64,000 nt of DNA. Source: JAEUKA01 sp044228505 (GTDB taxonomy: Bacteria; Myxococcota_A; Polyangia; Palsa-1104; JAEUJZ01). Location of the stretch: assembly GCA_044228505.1 (NCBI GenBank), contig JBGAUT010000009.1:123482-187481 (forward strand), read 5' to 3'. How positions within the stretch are numbered: position 1 is the first letter of the stretch; each line of letters opens with the position of its first letter. The notes beneath the pieces were generated by a model. It did not search any database. It saw nothing but the letters and a program-made list of their open reading frames with translations, and had not been told where the DNA came from. Made by a program: the position numbers and the translations under genes. Positions 25,703 through 33,176 of this stretch are shown in pieces.

Positions 25703-27039
25703 CGCAGTACATCCAGGATAAGGGGCTTTTCAGACGGCGGGGTCATCGAAATCTGGTACGCGCCGGTGATGAGAGCGCGGGCTCGCTCGCGGCGACCTTC
25801 TGGCCAGTCGGGCGCACATGCGAAGTGACAAAGCGGCTCGCCCGCTTCGACGAGCTCTCCGACCTTGCGATCGAGGTAGATGAATGCCGCCGGATCGATG
25901 CGGTCTTCCTTGCGTTCGCGTCCGGCTCCGATGGCAACGCCCGCCCAGCCGATTGCCTCGGCATCGATCGACGAGACATATCCCGCTTCGGGAGCGACGA
26001 CGTAGACCGGACACGGATGAAGACAGCTTGTCAGCCACGGCTCATTCGGGTCGCGCAGGTCGATCATTGCGCCCTGCATGGCCGCGCAGCGCTGCAGCCG
26101 CTGGAGTGCTTCGCCGTTGCGCAGCGATTCCAAAATCCGCGCTTGCCCGTCTTCTTCCGATGCCACCGCGCCGCCTAGCCGCAGCATCTCACCACCGAGG
26201 ACACGGGTCAGCTCGATGAGATCCGCCGGACCACTGCCGCCGAGAACTTGCAGCGTTTCCAGCACCTCCGCAGCATTGCCGACGTAGCGGCCGAGCGGTT
26301 GGTCCATGTTGGTCAGAAACGCCGTCACTTGCTTGCCGGCACGTCGGCCAATTGCGACCAGCGTCGATGCCAGTTGGTACGCTTCGTCGCGGGTTTTCAT
26401 AAACGCGCCCGAGCCCACCTTGACGTCCAGCACCAGTCCGTCGATTCCTTCCGCGAGCTTCTTCGACATGATCGATGCGGCGATAAGGGGGATGGACTCG
26501 ACAGTGGCCGTCACATCACGCAGCGCATAGAGCGCTTTGTCGGCGGGAACCAGCGTGTCGGTTTGCCCAATCAGCGCCAGGCCGGCACGACGTAGCACCG
26601 TGCGAAACTCAGGCACCGACAGCCGCGTCGAAAAGCCGGGAATCGATTCCAGCTTGTCGAGTGTCCCGCCGGTGTGGCCAAGTCCTCGTCCTGAGATCAT
26701 CGGCACCCGAACCCCGCAAGCCGCCACCGCAGGGGCAAGATGCAGCGAGATCTTGTCGCCGATACCGCCCGTCGAGTGCTTGTCGATCTTCAGCCCTGGT
26801 ACGTCTCCTAGGTTGATGACCTCGCCCGAGCGCAGCATGGCATCGGTCAGCGCGAGCAGCTCGCCCTCGGACATGCCGGTGAAGTAGATTGCCATCAGCA
26901 GAGCCGCCGCCTGGTAGTCCGGCAGCTTGCCTTGCGAGTATTCGGAGATAAAAAATCCGATTTCTTCGCTGGTGAGGACGTGGCCATCGCGCTTTTTGCG
27001 GATGATCTCAACCGGGTTAAACGTCGCAGATTGGCTCAT
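25699..27039 (-). CDS. deoA: Thymidine/pyrimidine-nucleoside phosphorylase
   Basis: 446 aa from the ATG at 27039 (MSQSATFNPVEIIRKKRDGH); the frame stays open further upstream into deoB. Family signatures: SQGKLPDYQAAALLMAIYFTGMS, KIDKHSTGGIGDKISL (phosphate loop), MISGRGLGHTGGTLDKLESIPGF, SIMSKKLAEGIDGLVLDVKVGSGAFM and the C-terminal lipoyl-like barrel. It splits thymidine, uridine or deoxyuridine into base and sugar-1-phosphate, the substrate of DeoB. It lies between deoB (44-bp gap) and the PNP gene (4-bp overlap). Confidence 0.95.
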   Translation of the reverse strand: MSQSATFNPVEIIRKKRDGHVLTSEEIGFFISEYSQGKLPDYQAAALLMAIYFTGMSEGELLALTDAMLRSGEVINLGDVPGLKIDKHSTGGIGDKISLHLAPAVAACGVRVPMISGRGLGHTGGTLDKLESIPGFSTRLSVPEFRTVLRRAGLALIGQTDTLVPADKALYALRDVTATVESIPLIAASIMSKKLAEGIDGLVLDVKVGSGAFMKTRDEAYQLASTLVAIGRRAGKQVTAFLTNMDQPLGRYVGNAAEVLETLQVLGGSGPADLIELTRVLGGEMLRLGGAVASEEDGQARILESLRNGEALQRLQRCAAMQGAMIDLRDPNEPWLTSCLHPCPVYVVAPEAGYVSSIDAEAIGWAGVAIGAGRERKEDRIDPAAFIYLDRKVGELVEAGEPLCHFACAPDWPEGRRERARALITGAYQISMTPPSEKPLILDVLR

Positions 27040-27083
27040 CGGAGTTCTTTGGGGGCAAAGGCTGAGCGCCGAAAGGACTTCGC

Positions 27084-28283
27084 TCAGGACGGTAGAAGGT
27101 GGGGCAGCACGCTCTTGCCGCGTGGCCAAGCGGGCAGGGAAAAGGCATCGCACAGGGTCTGGGCGACGTCGAAGAATCCTTCACGCAGGCCCAGGTCGGC
27201 GCGACGCGGGTCCGGTGGGGTGTTGGTAAATGCGAGGAGCGGCACGTCTTCTCGGGTGTGATCAGTCCCGGGCCAGGTTGGATCGTTGCCGTGGTCAGCC
27301 GTTAGCAGCACCAGATCACGCGGCCCAAGCTGCTTGTGCAGGCTCGGCAAAAACGCATCAAACTCGGCGAGCGCTTGGCCGTAGCCCTGTGGATCGCGAC
27401 GGTGTCCATAGAGCATGTCGAAGTCGACGAGGTTTATGAAGATGAGCCCGCGCTCGGTCTGCTTCATCGCTTCCAAGGTCAGGCGCAACCCATCGGTGTT
27501 GCCTTCGCTGTGGATGTTGTCGGTGATGCCGTGACCCGCAAATATGTCCCAGATTTTGCCGATGCCGACCACCGGGCGACCACTGTCAGCAATCCGCGAT
27601 AGCGCGGTCGCTGCAGGCGGTGGCATGGCATAGTCCCGGCGGTTGTAGGTACGACGGAACTTGCCGGGCTCACCCACGAAGGGACGGGCGATGACGCGGC
27701 TGATGTTGCGCTCGTCGCAGAGCTTGCGGGCCACTTCACAGGCGCGATACAGCTCCGCAAGCGGCACCACTTCCTCATGGGCGGCGATCTGAAACACGCT
27801 GTCGCCCGAGGTGTACACGATGAGCGAGCCGGTGCGAAGGTGCTCCGGGCCCAGCTCGTCAAGGATGGCCGTTCCCGAGGCTGGCTTGTTGCCGAGCACA
27901 CCGCGTCCGGTCTGGGCCGTGAAGCGATTGATCATCTCGGCGGGAAAGCCCTGCGGATAGACCGGAAACTCGCTCTGTACGTCGAGACCTGCCAGTTCCC
28001 AGTGCCCTGTGGTGGTGTCTTTGCCGATCGAACGCTCGCGCATCCGGCCAAAGCCACCGAGCGGGTTTGCGGCCTTCTGTAGCCCCGGGATCTGGGTCAG
28101 GTTGCCAAGGCCCAGTGCTTCTAAGTTGGGCAGGTGCAGCCCACCGAGTCGTTCGCCGATGTGTCCCAGGGTGTTTGCTCCGGCATCGCCGTAGCGGCTG
28201 GCATCCGGGGCCGAGCCGCAGCCGCACGAGTCGAGCACGATCAAGACTACGCGCTCAAACGGCGCGCTCTGAAGAGTGGTCAT
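27084..28283 (-). CDS. deoB: Phosphopentomutase
   Basis: 399 aa from the ATG at 28283, which has AAGGA 8 nt upstream; two earlier in-frame starts reach 28349. The alkaline-phosphatase-superfamily metal motifs are present: VVLIVLDSCGCGSAPDA at the start, GKDTTTGHWELAG (phospho-Thr region), VDFDMLYGHRRDPQGYG and LLTADHGNDPTWPGTDHTRED near the end. It interconverts (deoxy)ribose-1-phosphate and -5-phosphate, linking the phosphorylases to DeoC. It is the second gene of the operon. Confidence 0.95.
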   Translation of the reverse strand: MTTLQSAPFERVVLIVLDSCGCGSAPDASRYGDAGANTLGHIGERLGGLHLPNLEALGLGNLTQIPGLQKAANPLGGFGRMRERSIGKDTTTGHWELAGLDVQSEFPVYPQGFPAEMINRFTAQTGRGVLGNKPASGTAILDELGPEHLRTGSLIVYTSGDSVFQIAAHEEVVPLAELYRACEVARKLCDERNISRVIARPFVGEPGKFRRTYNRRDYAMPPPAATALSRIADSGRPVVGIGKIWDIFAGHGITDNIHSEGNTDGLRLTLEAMKQTERGLIFINLVDFDMLYGHRRDPQGYGQALAEFDAFLPSLHKQLGPRDLVLLTADHGNDPTWPGTDHTREDVPLLAFTNTPPDPRRADLGLREGFFDVAQTLCDAFSLPAWPRGKSVLPHLLPS

Positions 28284-28355
28284 GTCTAGCGTCCTTGTCA
28301 TCTGCGGATCGCAGTCGCCTTGGCTCTGATTGTGCGTCGCATCGCTCACCGCGTG

Positions 28356-29366
28356 CTAATACGCAGACGGTTTGCCTTCGGAGCGAGGGGCGGCAGCAGG
28401 CGCTTGGCTGCGGCGCAGCCATGGACGATCGGCGTGCTTAGGCGTTTCTTCGACCTTCGGTGCGGCGCAGCCTTTGGTGATCGCGACGGAGGCACTGGCA
28501 CCGATGCGGCTGGCCCCAGCGGCCTTCATCTTTTGAGCGTCTTCGCAGGTTCGGACGCCGCCGGAGGCTTTGACGCCCATGTCGGGACCGACCAGCTTGC
28601 GCATGAGCGCGATGTCTTCGACGGTTGCTCCGCCAGGGCCAAAGCCGGTCGAGGTCTTCACAAAGTGCGCGCCTGCGACCTTCGACAGCGAGATCGCGAT
28701 GATCTTCTCTTCTTGGGTGAGTGCGCCGGTTTCGAGGATGACTTTGACCTTGGCGGGGCGCGAGGCTTCGACGACTTTTTGGATGTCCTCGTGAACGGCG
28801 GCAAAGTCGCGGCTCTTCAGCGCGCCTTGGTTTATCACCATATCGATCTCTTCGGCGCCAGCACGCACGGCCTCGCGGGCCTCAAAGGCCTTGGCGTTCG
28901 GGGCCATCGCGCCGAGCGGAAAGCCGACCACCGCGCACACCATCACGCCCGAGCCCCGCAAAAGCCGCTTGGCGAGCGGTACAAAGCTCGTGTTGACACA
29001 CACGGACGCGAAACGATACTGGCGAGCTTCGGCGCAGAGCTTTTCGACGTCGGCAGCCGTGGCGTCCGCCTTGAGCAGGGTGTGGTCAATCATTCCGGCG
29101 ATGCTGTCTGGAGTCTGGCCGGTGCCCATGGCCGAGCCGATGCGGCTCGCGCCTTCCTCGACGATGTTCTTGACGGCTTCGGGTCGACGAATCGTACACA
29201 GCCCGCAAGCGGTGCAATTTTCCGACGGTCCCTCGGGGCAGGGCGTGTCGCGTAACGACGGTGGGCTAGAGATCGTGACCAGTGCTGCGCCACCGCTCAG
29301 TCGAGCAGAGACCCGACGGGCAATTTCGGCGACAAGCTGTTCCATCTGCGGATCGTGACTAGACAT
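28356..29366 (-). CDS. deoC: Deoxyribose-phosphate aldolase with Cys-rich N-terminal extension
   Basis: 336 aa, about 90-110 longer than usual. The aldolase begins at ~88 (IAGMIDHTLLKADATAADVEKLC) and includes VCAVVGFPLGAMAP, EIDMVINQGALKSRDF, KVILETGALT and the Schiff-base Lys in HFVKTSTGFGPGGAT. The extra N-terminus carries C43, C51, C54 and C57 (CPEGPSENCTACGLCTIRRPEA), a zinc- or Fe-S-like cluster. The C-terminal ~35 residues are Pro/Ala/Arg rich. It splits deoxyribose-5-phosphate into glyceraldehyde-3-phosphate and acetaldehyde. It is the first gene of the six-gene operon. Confidence 0.94.
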   Translation of the reverse strand: MSSHDPQMEQLVAEIARRVSARLSGGAALVTISSPPSLRDTPCPEGPSENCTACGLCTIRRPEAVKNIVEEGASRIGSAMGTGQTPDSIAGMIDHTLLKADATAADVEKLCAEARQYRFASVCVNTSFVPLAKRLLRGSGVMVCAVVGFPLGAMAPNAKAFEAREAVRAGAEEIDMVINQGALKSRDFAAVHEDIQKVVEASRPAKVKVILETGALTQEEKIIAISLSKVAGAHFVKTSTGFGPGGATVEDIALMRKLVGPDMGVKASGGVRTCEDAQKMKAAGASRIGASASVAITKGCAAPKVEETPKHADRPWLRRSQAPAAAPRSEGKPSAY

Positions 29367-29595
29367 CGGTGCCCTGGCTTTACAACGCTTTGTCCGACGC
29401 TGTAAAGGCCTGAAGTGTCATGCCAATCGCTCCGTTCGCCAGTGTCCGTCGAGCGCTGAGTCGGACGAGGGCGAGCCGTCCACTGTTTCATCGGCTGCAA
29501 CTAGTAGTTCGATGGAGTTGGATTGTGACGGGTCACCGCACTGGCGATAGTGAACGGTACCGGCGATCCACAATGATCCGGCAAGGAGCGAGCAG

Positions 29596-30363
29596 ATGAG
29601 CGCACATGGGCAAAGTGGTAGCAAGCAGCGGGTGCTGGTGATCTCGGCCAACCCCTCGGTGTCAAAGACCACCGGCTGGCCGATTGGCTTTTGGTGGGCC
29701 GAACTGACCCATCCGTTCTGGGCCTTTACAGAGGCCGGCTATGAAGTCGAGATTCGCAGTCCAGATGGCGGTCCGCTGCAAGCGGATGGCTACTCGGACC
29801 CAGAGGATGCGAGCGGCTACTCTGCGCACGACATCCTTTCGCTCGGGTTTAAGAAGTCCCCCTCGCACGCCGCCCTGCTACAGCACACACAGAGCATTGA
29901 TGACGTGGATGTCGAGGCCTACGTCGCGGTGTTTGTCACCGGTGGTCAGTCGCCGATGTACACGTTTCGCGGCAACACCAAGCTGCAAGCGCTCATCGCC
30001 AAGTTCTACGAAGCGGGCAAGCTGACGGCGCTGGTCTGTCATGGCACTTGTCTGCTTCTTGAAACCAAGCTGTCGAGCGGCGAGCTGCTCGTGAAGGGGA
30101 AGACCTGGACCGGCTTTGCCAACAGCGAGGAACAGTTCGCCGACAACTTCGTCGGTCAGCGCATCCAGCCATTTTGGATCGAAGACGAGGCGCGTCGCAT
30201 CGAAGGAACGCACTTCGAGGTGGCTCCGATGTTTGCGCGGTTTGCCATTCGCGATGGGAATCTGGTGACCGGTCAGCAGCAGAACTCCGGTCGAGTGGCT
30301 GCTGAGCTGGTGATCGAAGCGCTCTCCCATGGCGTGAAGGACGGGGTGGTACGTAAGCAGTAG
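29596..30363 (+). CDS. DJ-1/PfpI superfamily class I glutamine amidotransferase-like protein
   Basis: 255 aa, starting 7 nt after AAGGAG. Features of the Hsp31-like branch: GWPIGFWWAELTHPFWAFTEAGYEVEIRSPDGG, VAVFVTGGQSPMY and the nucleophile elbow ALVCHGTCLLLE with Cys148-His149, then SEEQFADNFVGQRIQPFWIEDEARR and the late Gly/Gln region LVTGQQQNSGRVA. Relatives act as glyoxalases/deglycases or chaperones; the exact activity is not known. It is divergent from deoC across 229 bp. Confidence 0.88.
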   Translation: MSAHGQSGSKQRVLVISANPSVSKTTGWPIGFWWAELTHPFWAFTEAGYEVEIRSPDGGPLQADGYSDPEDASGYSAHDILSLGFKKSPSHAALLQHTQSIDDVDVEAYVAVFVTGGQSPMYTFRGNTKLQALIAKFYEAGKLTALVCHGTCLLLETKLSSGELLVKGKTWTGFANSEEQFADNFVGQRIQPFWIEDEARRIEGTHFEVAPMFARFAIRDGNLVTGQQQNSGRVAAELVIEALSHGVKDGVVRKQ

Positions 30364-30438
30364 TTCTTCCCGGTCGCACTGTGCGGGGGCTGCTCACCCC
30401 GGATGCGCTGGGCTGCAGGTGCTCGGTAAGAAAAGCTG

Positions 30439-30738
30439 GTGCAGAGATCGCTTGTGGATATTATGCGCCGCGCCTACCGATTGAAGCGGTGGGAAGGAAA
30501 ACTCCACATGCGACTGCCTGGGCTCGACTCCTTGACGCTTTCCGGTTCCCGCTCCCTTGGGGAGCGCTGTCGGAACGAGCTATGGAAGAAGCTGATGTCA
30601 CTGGTTGTGGAGGCCGTCAATCAGCGCGGCATCTGTGCGGTCGAAATGGCTCAGCTTGCCGAGCTTCCCCAGGCCGAAGTCGAGTCGATGCGTGAGCGCT
30701 GTAGCTGCCCTGTCTGCTTCAGTCAGCGCGCCAACTAG
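30439..30738 (+). CDS. Small hypothetical protein
   Basis: 99 aa from a GTG; an ATG at 30463 is an alternative start. It is basic at the N-terminus (MRRAYRLKRWEGKLHMRLPG), helical in the middle (ERCRNELWKKLMSLVVEAVNQRG), and ends in CSCPVCFSQRAN with a Cys cluster. The segment ICAVEMAQLAELPQAEVESM looks like a short HTH-type helix pair. No family is recognised and the ribosome site is weak, so this is a moderate-confidence gene. Confidence 0.5.
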   Translation: MQRSLVDIMRRAYRLKRWEGKLHMRLPGLDSLTLSGSRSLGERCRNELWKKLMSLVVEAVNQRGICAVEMAQLAELPQAEVESMRERCSCPVCFSQRAN

Positions 30739-30754
30739 CCCTTTGACCCCGCCA

Positions 30755-30774
30755 CCCGGTTGAACTCCACCGGG
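30755..30774 (+). terminator. Possible terminator hairpin
   Basis: CCCGGT (30755-30760) and ACCGGG (30769-30774) form a 6-bp stem with an 8-nt loop, 17 bp after the preceding gene. No T-run follows, so this is only a weak candidate. Confidence 0.3.
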
Positions 30775-30788
30775 GTCGCGTTCAGGCT

Positions 30789-31043
30789 ATGGAAGACCGA
30801 GCGCAGGCTATGGAAGACCGAGCGCAGGCTATGAAAGACCGAGCGCAGGCTATGAAAGACCGAGCGCAGGCTATGGAAGACCGAGCGCAGGCTATGCAGA
30901 ACTCAGTTCAGCCAATAAAAGGCTAAGTGAGTCTTATGAAAGACAAAGCTCTGCTTATGAAAGATAGAGCGCAGCTTATCGAATACCGAGTCGATGCTAT
31001 TGAATCGTTGATTGATGGTATCTACTGCATAAATTGCCTATAA
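30789..31043 (+). repeat. 21-bp tandem repeats encoding an AMEDRAQ-type heptapeptide, frame broken by one stop
   Basis: Five near-identical 21-bp units are followed by about six degenerate units. Read from the ATG at 30789 they give MEDRAQA, MEDRAQA, MKDRAQA, MKDRAQA, MEDRAQA, MQNSVQP, IKG and then TAA (30924-30926). The same frame continues after the stop without a shift: GTG-AGT-CTT-ATG, then MKDKALL, MKDRAQL, IEYRVDA, IESLIDG and so on to TAA at 31041-31043. The period keeps the reading frame and the differences are mostly conservative. This suggests an expanding coding repeat or a decayed helical peptide gene rather than random satellite DNA. No ribosome site is visible before 30789. Confidence 0.75.
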
Positions 31044-31170
31044 ATTCGCTTGTTTGGGCTTGCCAGGACGTACGGGTATCTTATCACTATACGGACTCCG
31101 GAAACGTGGTGGCGAGCCAGGCTTGCAATGGTGTGAGCGTGGCTTGCTATTTGATAAGAGGAACCATGCC

Positions 31171-31518
31171 ATGCCCAAGTCCGTTACCTCTGTGCCCAGC
31201 AACTTTGACGCTCAGCTCGATTCACTTGCAAACCGCATCAGATCCGAGGGCTGGGACAAAAAGTTCAGCCTCGATCTCAAGCAACTTGATCTAGCACTGA
31301 AGACGCAGCGCAGTGATAAGCAGAAAGATTCCAAGCTGCGCCAGGATTATCAGGCATTCCATCGGAGGTTTGCCTTGGGTCAGAGCGCACGCTACGCGAT
31401 GTATATGCAGGCACTTGAGATCCTGCGCGCTGCCCACCGCCATCAGCCAGACGTGCTCAAGTCGCTCGAAGGTTTCAAGCGCAAGAGCACGACCCGCAAA
31501 AAGCCTGTCACCAAGTAG
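31171..31518 (+). CDS. Hypothetical basic protein
   Basis: 115 aa from the ATG at 31171, with AGAGGA 8 nt upstream; the frame opens earlier, at 31054, without a ribosome site. It is all-helical and charged: FDAQLDSLANRIRSEGWDKKFSLDLKQLDLALK, DYQAFHRRFALGQSARYAMYMQALEILRAAHR, ending in a basic tail KRKSTTRKKPVTK. The lysine-rich tail could bind nucleic acid (inference). No family is recognised. Confidence 0.68.
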   Translation: MPKSVTSVPSNFDAQLDSLANRIRSEGWDKKFSLDLKQLDLALKTQRSDKQKDSKLRQDYQAFHRRFALGQSARYAMYMQALEILRAAHRHQPDVLKSLEGFKRKSTTRKKPVTK

Positions 31519-31589
31519 TCGATGCAGCGGAAGGTGTCGGTCCTGTGCTGGGCGAGACGCGGCGGATGTGGGGGTAGCGCAGGCTTGGC

Positions 31590-33176
31590 CTACATCGCGG
31601 GGAGCTGGACTCGGCTCGGGGCTTCGATGTGGTAGGTGAGCAGTAGCTCGCGGGTGGCTCGACCCGGTAGCTCTAGATCAAAGTGGGCGAAGCCGTCTTT
31701 GCCGTCCCAGCGCATGCCGCTGGTCCGTTCGACGCTGACCTCGACTTCACGAATCTCGCTGACCGGGACGCGCTCGGTGACGAGCAGCTTGCGGGAATTG
31801 CCACTTAAGTTGCTGACGAACAGCTTGACGGTTCGTGCGATGCGCTGCGTACCCGTGAGAGCCGCTTGCTCACGTTCCTCGCTGACTTGACGGCGCACGC
31901 GGAGCCCATCATCAGGACCAAAGCCCAGCTCGAACGGCTCGCCGCGACCAATGAAGCTTACCCGGCCGCGACCACACAGCTCGCTGCCTCGGGATAGCAC
32001 CACCGGACCGGCCAGCAGCGGTCGTGCGCCAACGAGCGTGGCCGTGGTGCGAAGGTGCGCCGCCATGCTGCGCTCTGGGAAGACCACTCGCTCGACCTGC
32101 GCGGGCATCGTGACTTGCGCAATCTCGATTCGCGTCGGCTGTCCAGTTGACAAAATGCTGACGGGGCGGTTCGACTCGAACGTGAGCGGCTCACCACCAT
32201 CATCGACGCCGGGCATTTCTTCGATCTTCTGCCCGCCGCGACCCAGCCCAGCCACGGCGATGCTCTGCTCTCGCGCTTCGACGACCACGGTGCGACGCTC
32301 GGCATCGGTCTTGCGACGCAGACGGAGCTGGTCTTCACTCAACAACGGGGGCGAGGCGTGCTGTGCCGGGCGTGCCGTGGAAAAACGACACGGGACGTTT
32401 GCCCATTCCTCTCCGCTGCGTTGCCAGACCACCGCTGACGTCACCATGGTCAGGCTGTGGGTGCCGTCCGGGTTGCTCTGAAGCCGCGCCATGTGCTCGG
32501 GTCGCCACAAGGCACACGGCGTGATGTAGGTGACTTCGAGCGAGATATCGGTCGGGCTGGGGACTTCGATCTGCACATCGATCGTAGATTCCCGCCGTGG
32601 CCGCAGCCTCCGTGCCGCTTGATAGCGAAGCTGGGCCCGTTTTTCATCGAACCTCGACTCCGCAAGCTCTCGCTGGGCTGCGCTGAGCTGATCGAGCGAT
32701 TGCTCTTGCGCATCGAGGAGCTGATCGAGCGCGCTCCGCCAGCCGGTAAGCTCTGTGGCGGCACCACGTGGCACTCTGCCCAAGGCGACAATCCACGCCA
32801 GCAAAAGGGCCGCGCAGCGACCTTCGTGAACCTGCGCAACCTCCAGCGTTCGTTCGGCAAGCACTCGTCGTGAAAGAGCCTTCCTTTGGTCGCTTTCACT
32901 GTCGCGTAGCTCGCTTTCCGAACCAGCCGACGTTTCATGGGTGCGGCGGGTCACCTGAGCCGACAACAGCTTGGCCGCGCCCTGGAGCAGCGGTAGCACG
33001 CTCTGATCATCGACGAGCGGCGTCACTCCGCGCAGGCTCAGCAGCACCGTGCCTGCTGGGACGGTCGCTTGCGTCGTTCGAACCACCTCCGCACGGTCTT
33101 CAAAGAAGGTGACTCGCAGCGGCCTAGTGTCGAGCTCCAGTCGCTGTCCTTCCATCGGTTGATTGTGGTTAGTCAC
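31590..33176 (-). CDS. DUF4139 (mucoidy-inhibitor MuiA-like) protein, second of a pair
   Basis: 528 aa. The N-terminal DUF4140-type region (RVTFFEDRAEVVRTTQATVPAG, SLRGVTPLVDDQSV) is followed by a helical Gln/Arg-rich stretch (~90-190). The DUF4139 beta-domain follows (DISLEVTYITPCALWRPEHMARL, EEWANVPCRFSTARP, then a C-terminal SNLSGNSRKLLVTERVPVSEIREVEV and FAHFDLELPGRATRELLLTYHIEAPSR). No signal peptide. Its start overlaps the stop of the next gene by 8 bp, so both are translationally coupled. Biochemical function is unknown for the family. Confidence 0.82.
   Translation of the reverse strand: MTNHNQPMEGQRLELDTRPLRVTFFEDRAEVVRTTQATVPAGTVLLSLRGVTPLVDDQSVLPLLQGAAKLLSAQVTRRTHETSAGSESELRDSESDQRKALSRRVLAERTLEVAQVHEGRCAALLLAWIVALGRVPRGAATELTGWRSALDQLLDAQEQSLDQLSAAQRELAESRFDEKRAQLRYQAARRLRPRRESTIDVQIEVPSPTDISLEVTYITPCALWRPEHMARLQSNPDGTHSLTMVTSAVVWQRSGEEWANVPCRFSTARPAQHASPPLLSEDQLRLRRKTDAERRTVVVEAREQSIAVAGLGRGGQKIEEMPGVDDGGEPLTFESNRPVSILSTGQPTRIEIAQVTMPAQVERVVFPERSMAAHLRTTATLVGARPLLAGPVVLSRGSELCGRGRVSFIGRGEPFELGFGPDDGLRVRRQVSEEREQAALTGTQRIARTVKLFVSNLSGNSRKLLVTERVPVSEIREVEVSVERTSGMRWDGKDGFAHFDLELPGRATRELLLTYHIEAPSRVQLPAM

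Larger units (their letters stand above)
30739..31170. other. 432-bp gap holding a tandem-repeat locus
   Basis: Between the genes ending at 30738 and starting at 31171 there is a small hairpin, then the 21-bp repeat array (30783 to about 31010), then an AT-richer stretch (31010-31160) that should contain the promoter of the next gene. No other gene is recognised. Confidence 0.7.

Noticed and set aside
30783..31010. Tandem repeats as a CRISPR array
   Set aside because: Units are contiguous 21-mers without spacers, and they keep a reading frame; no cas genes are present.
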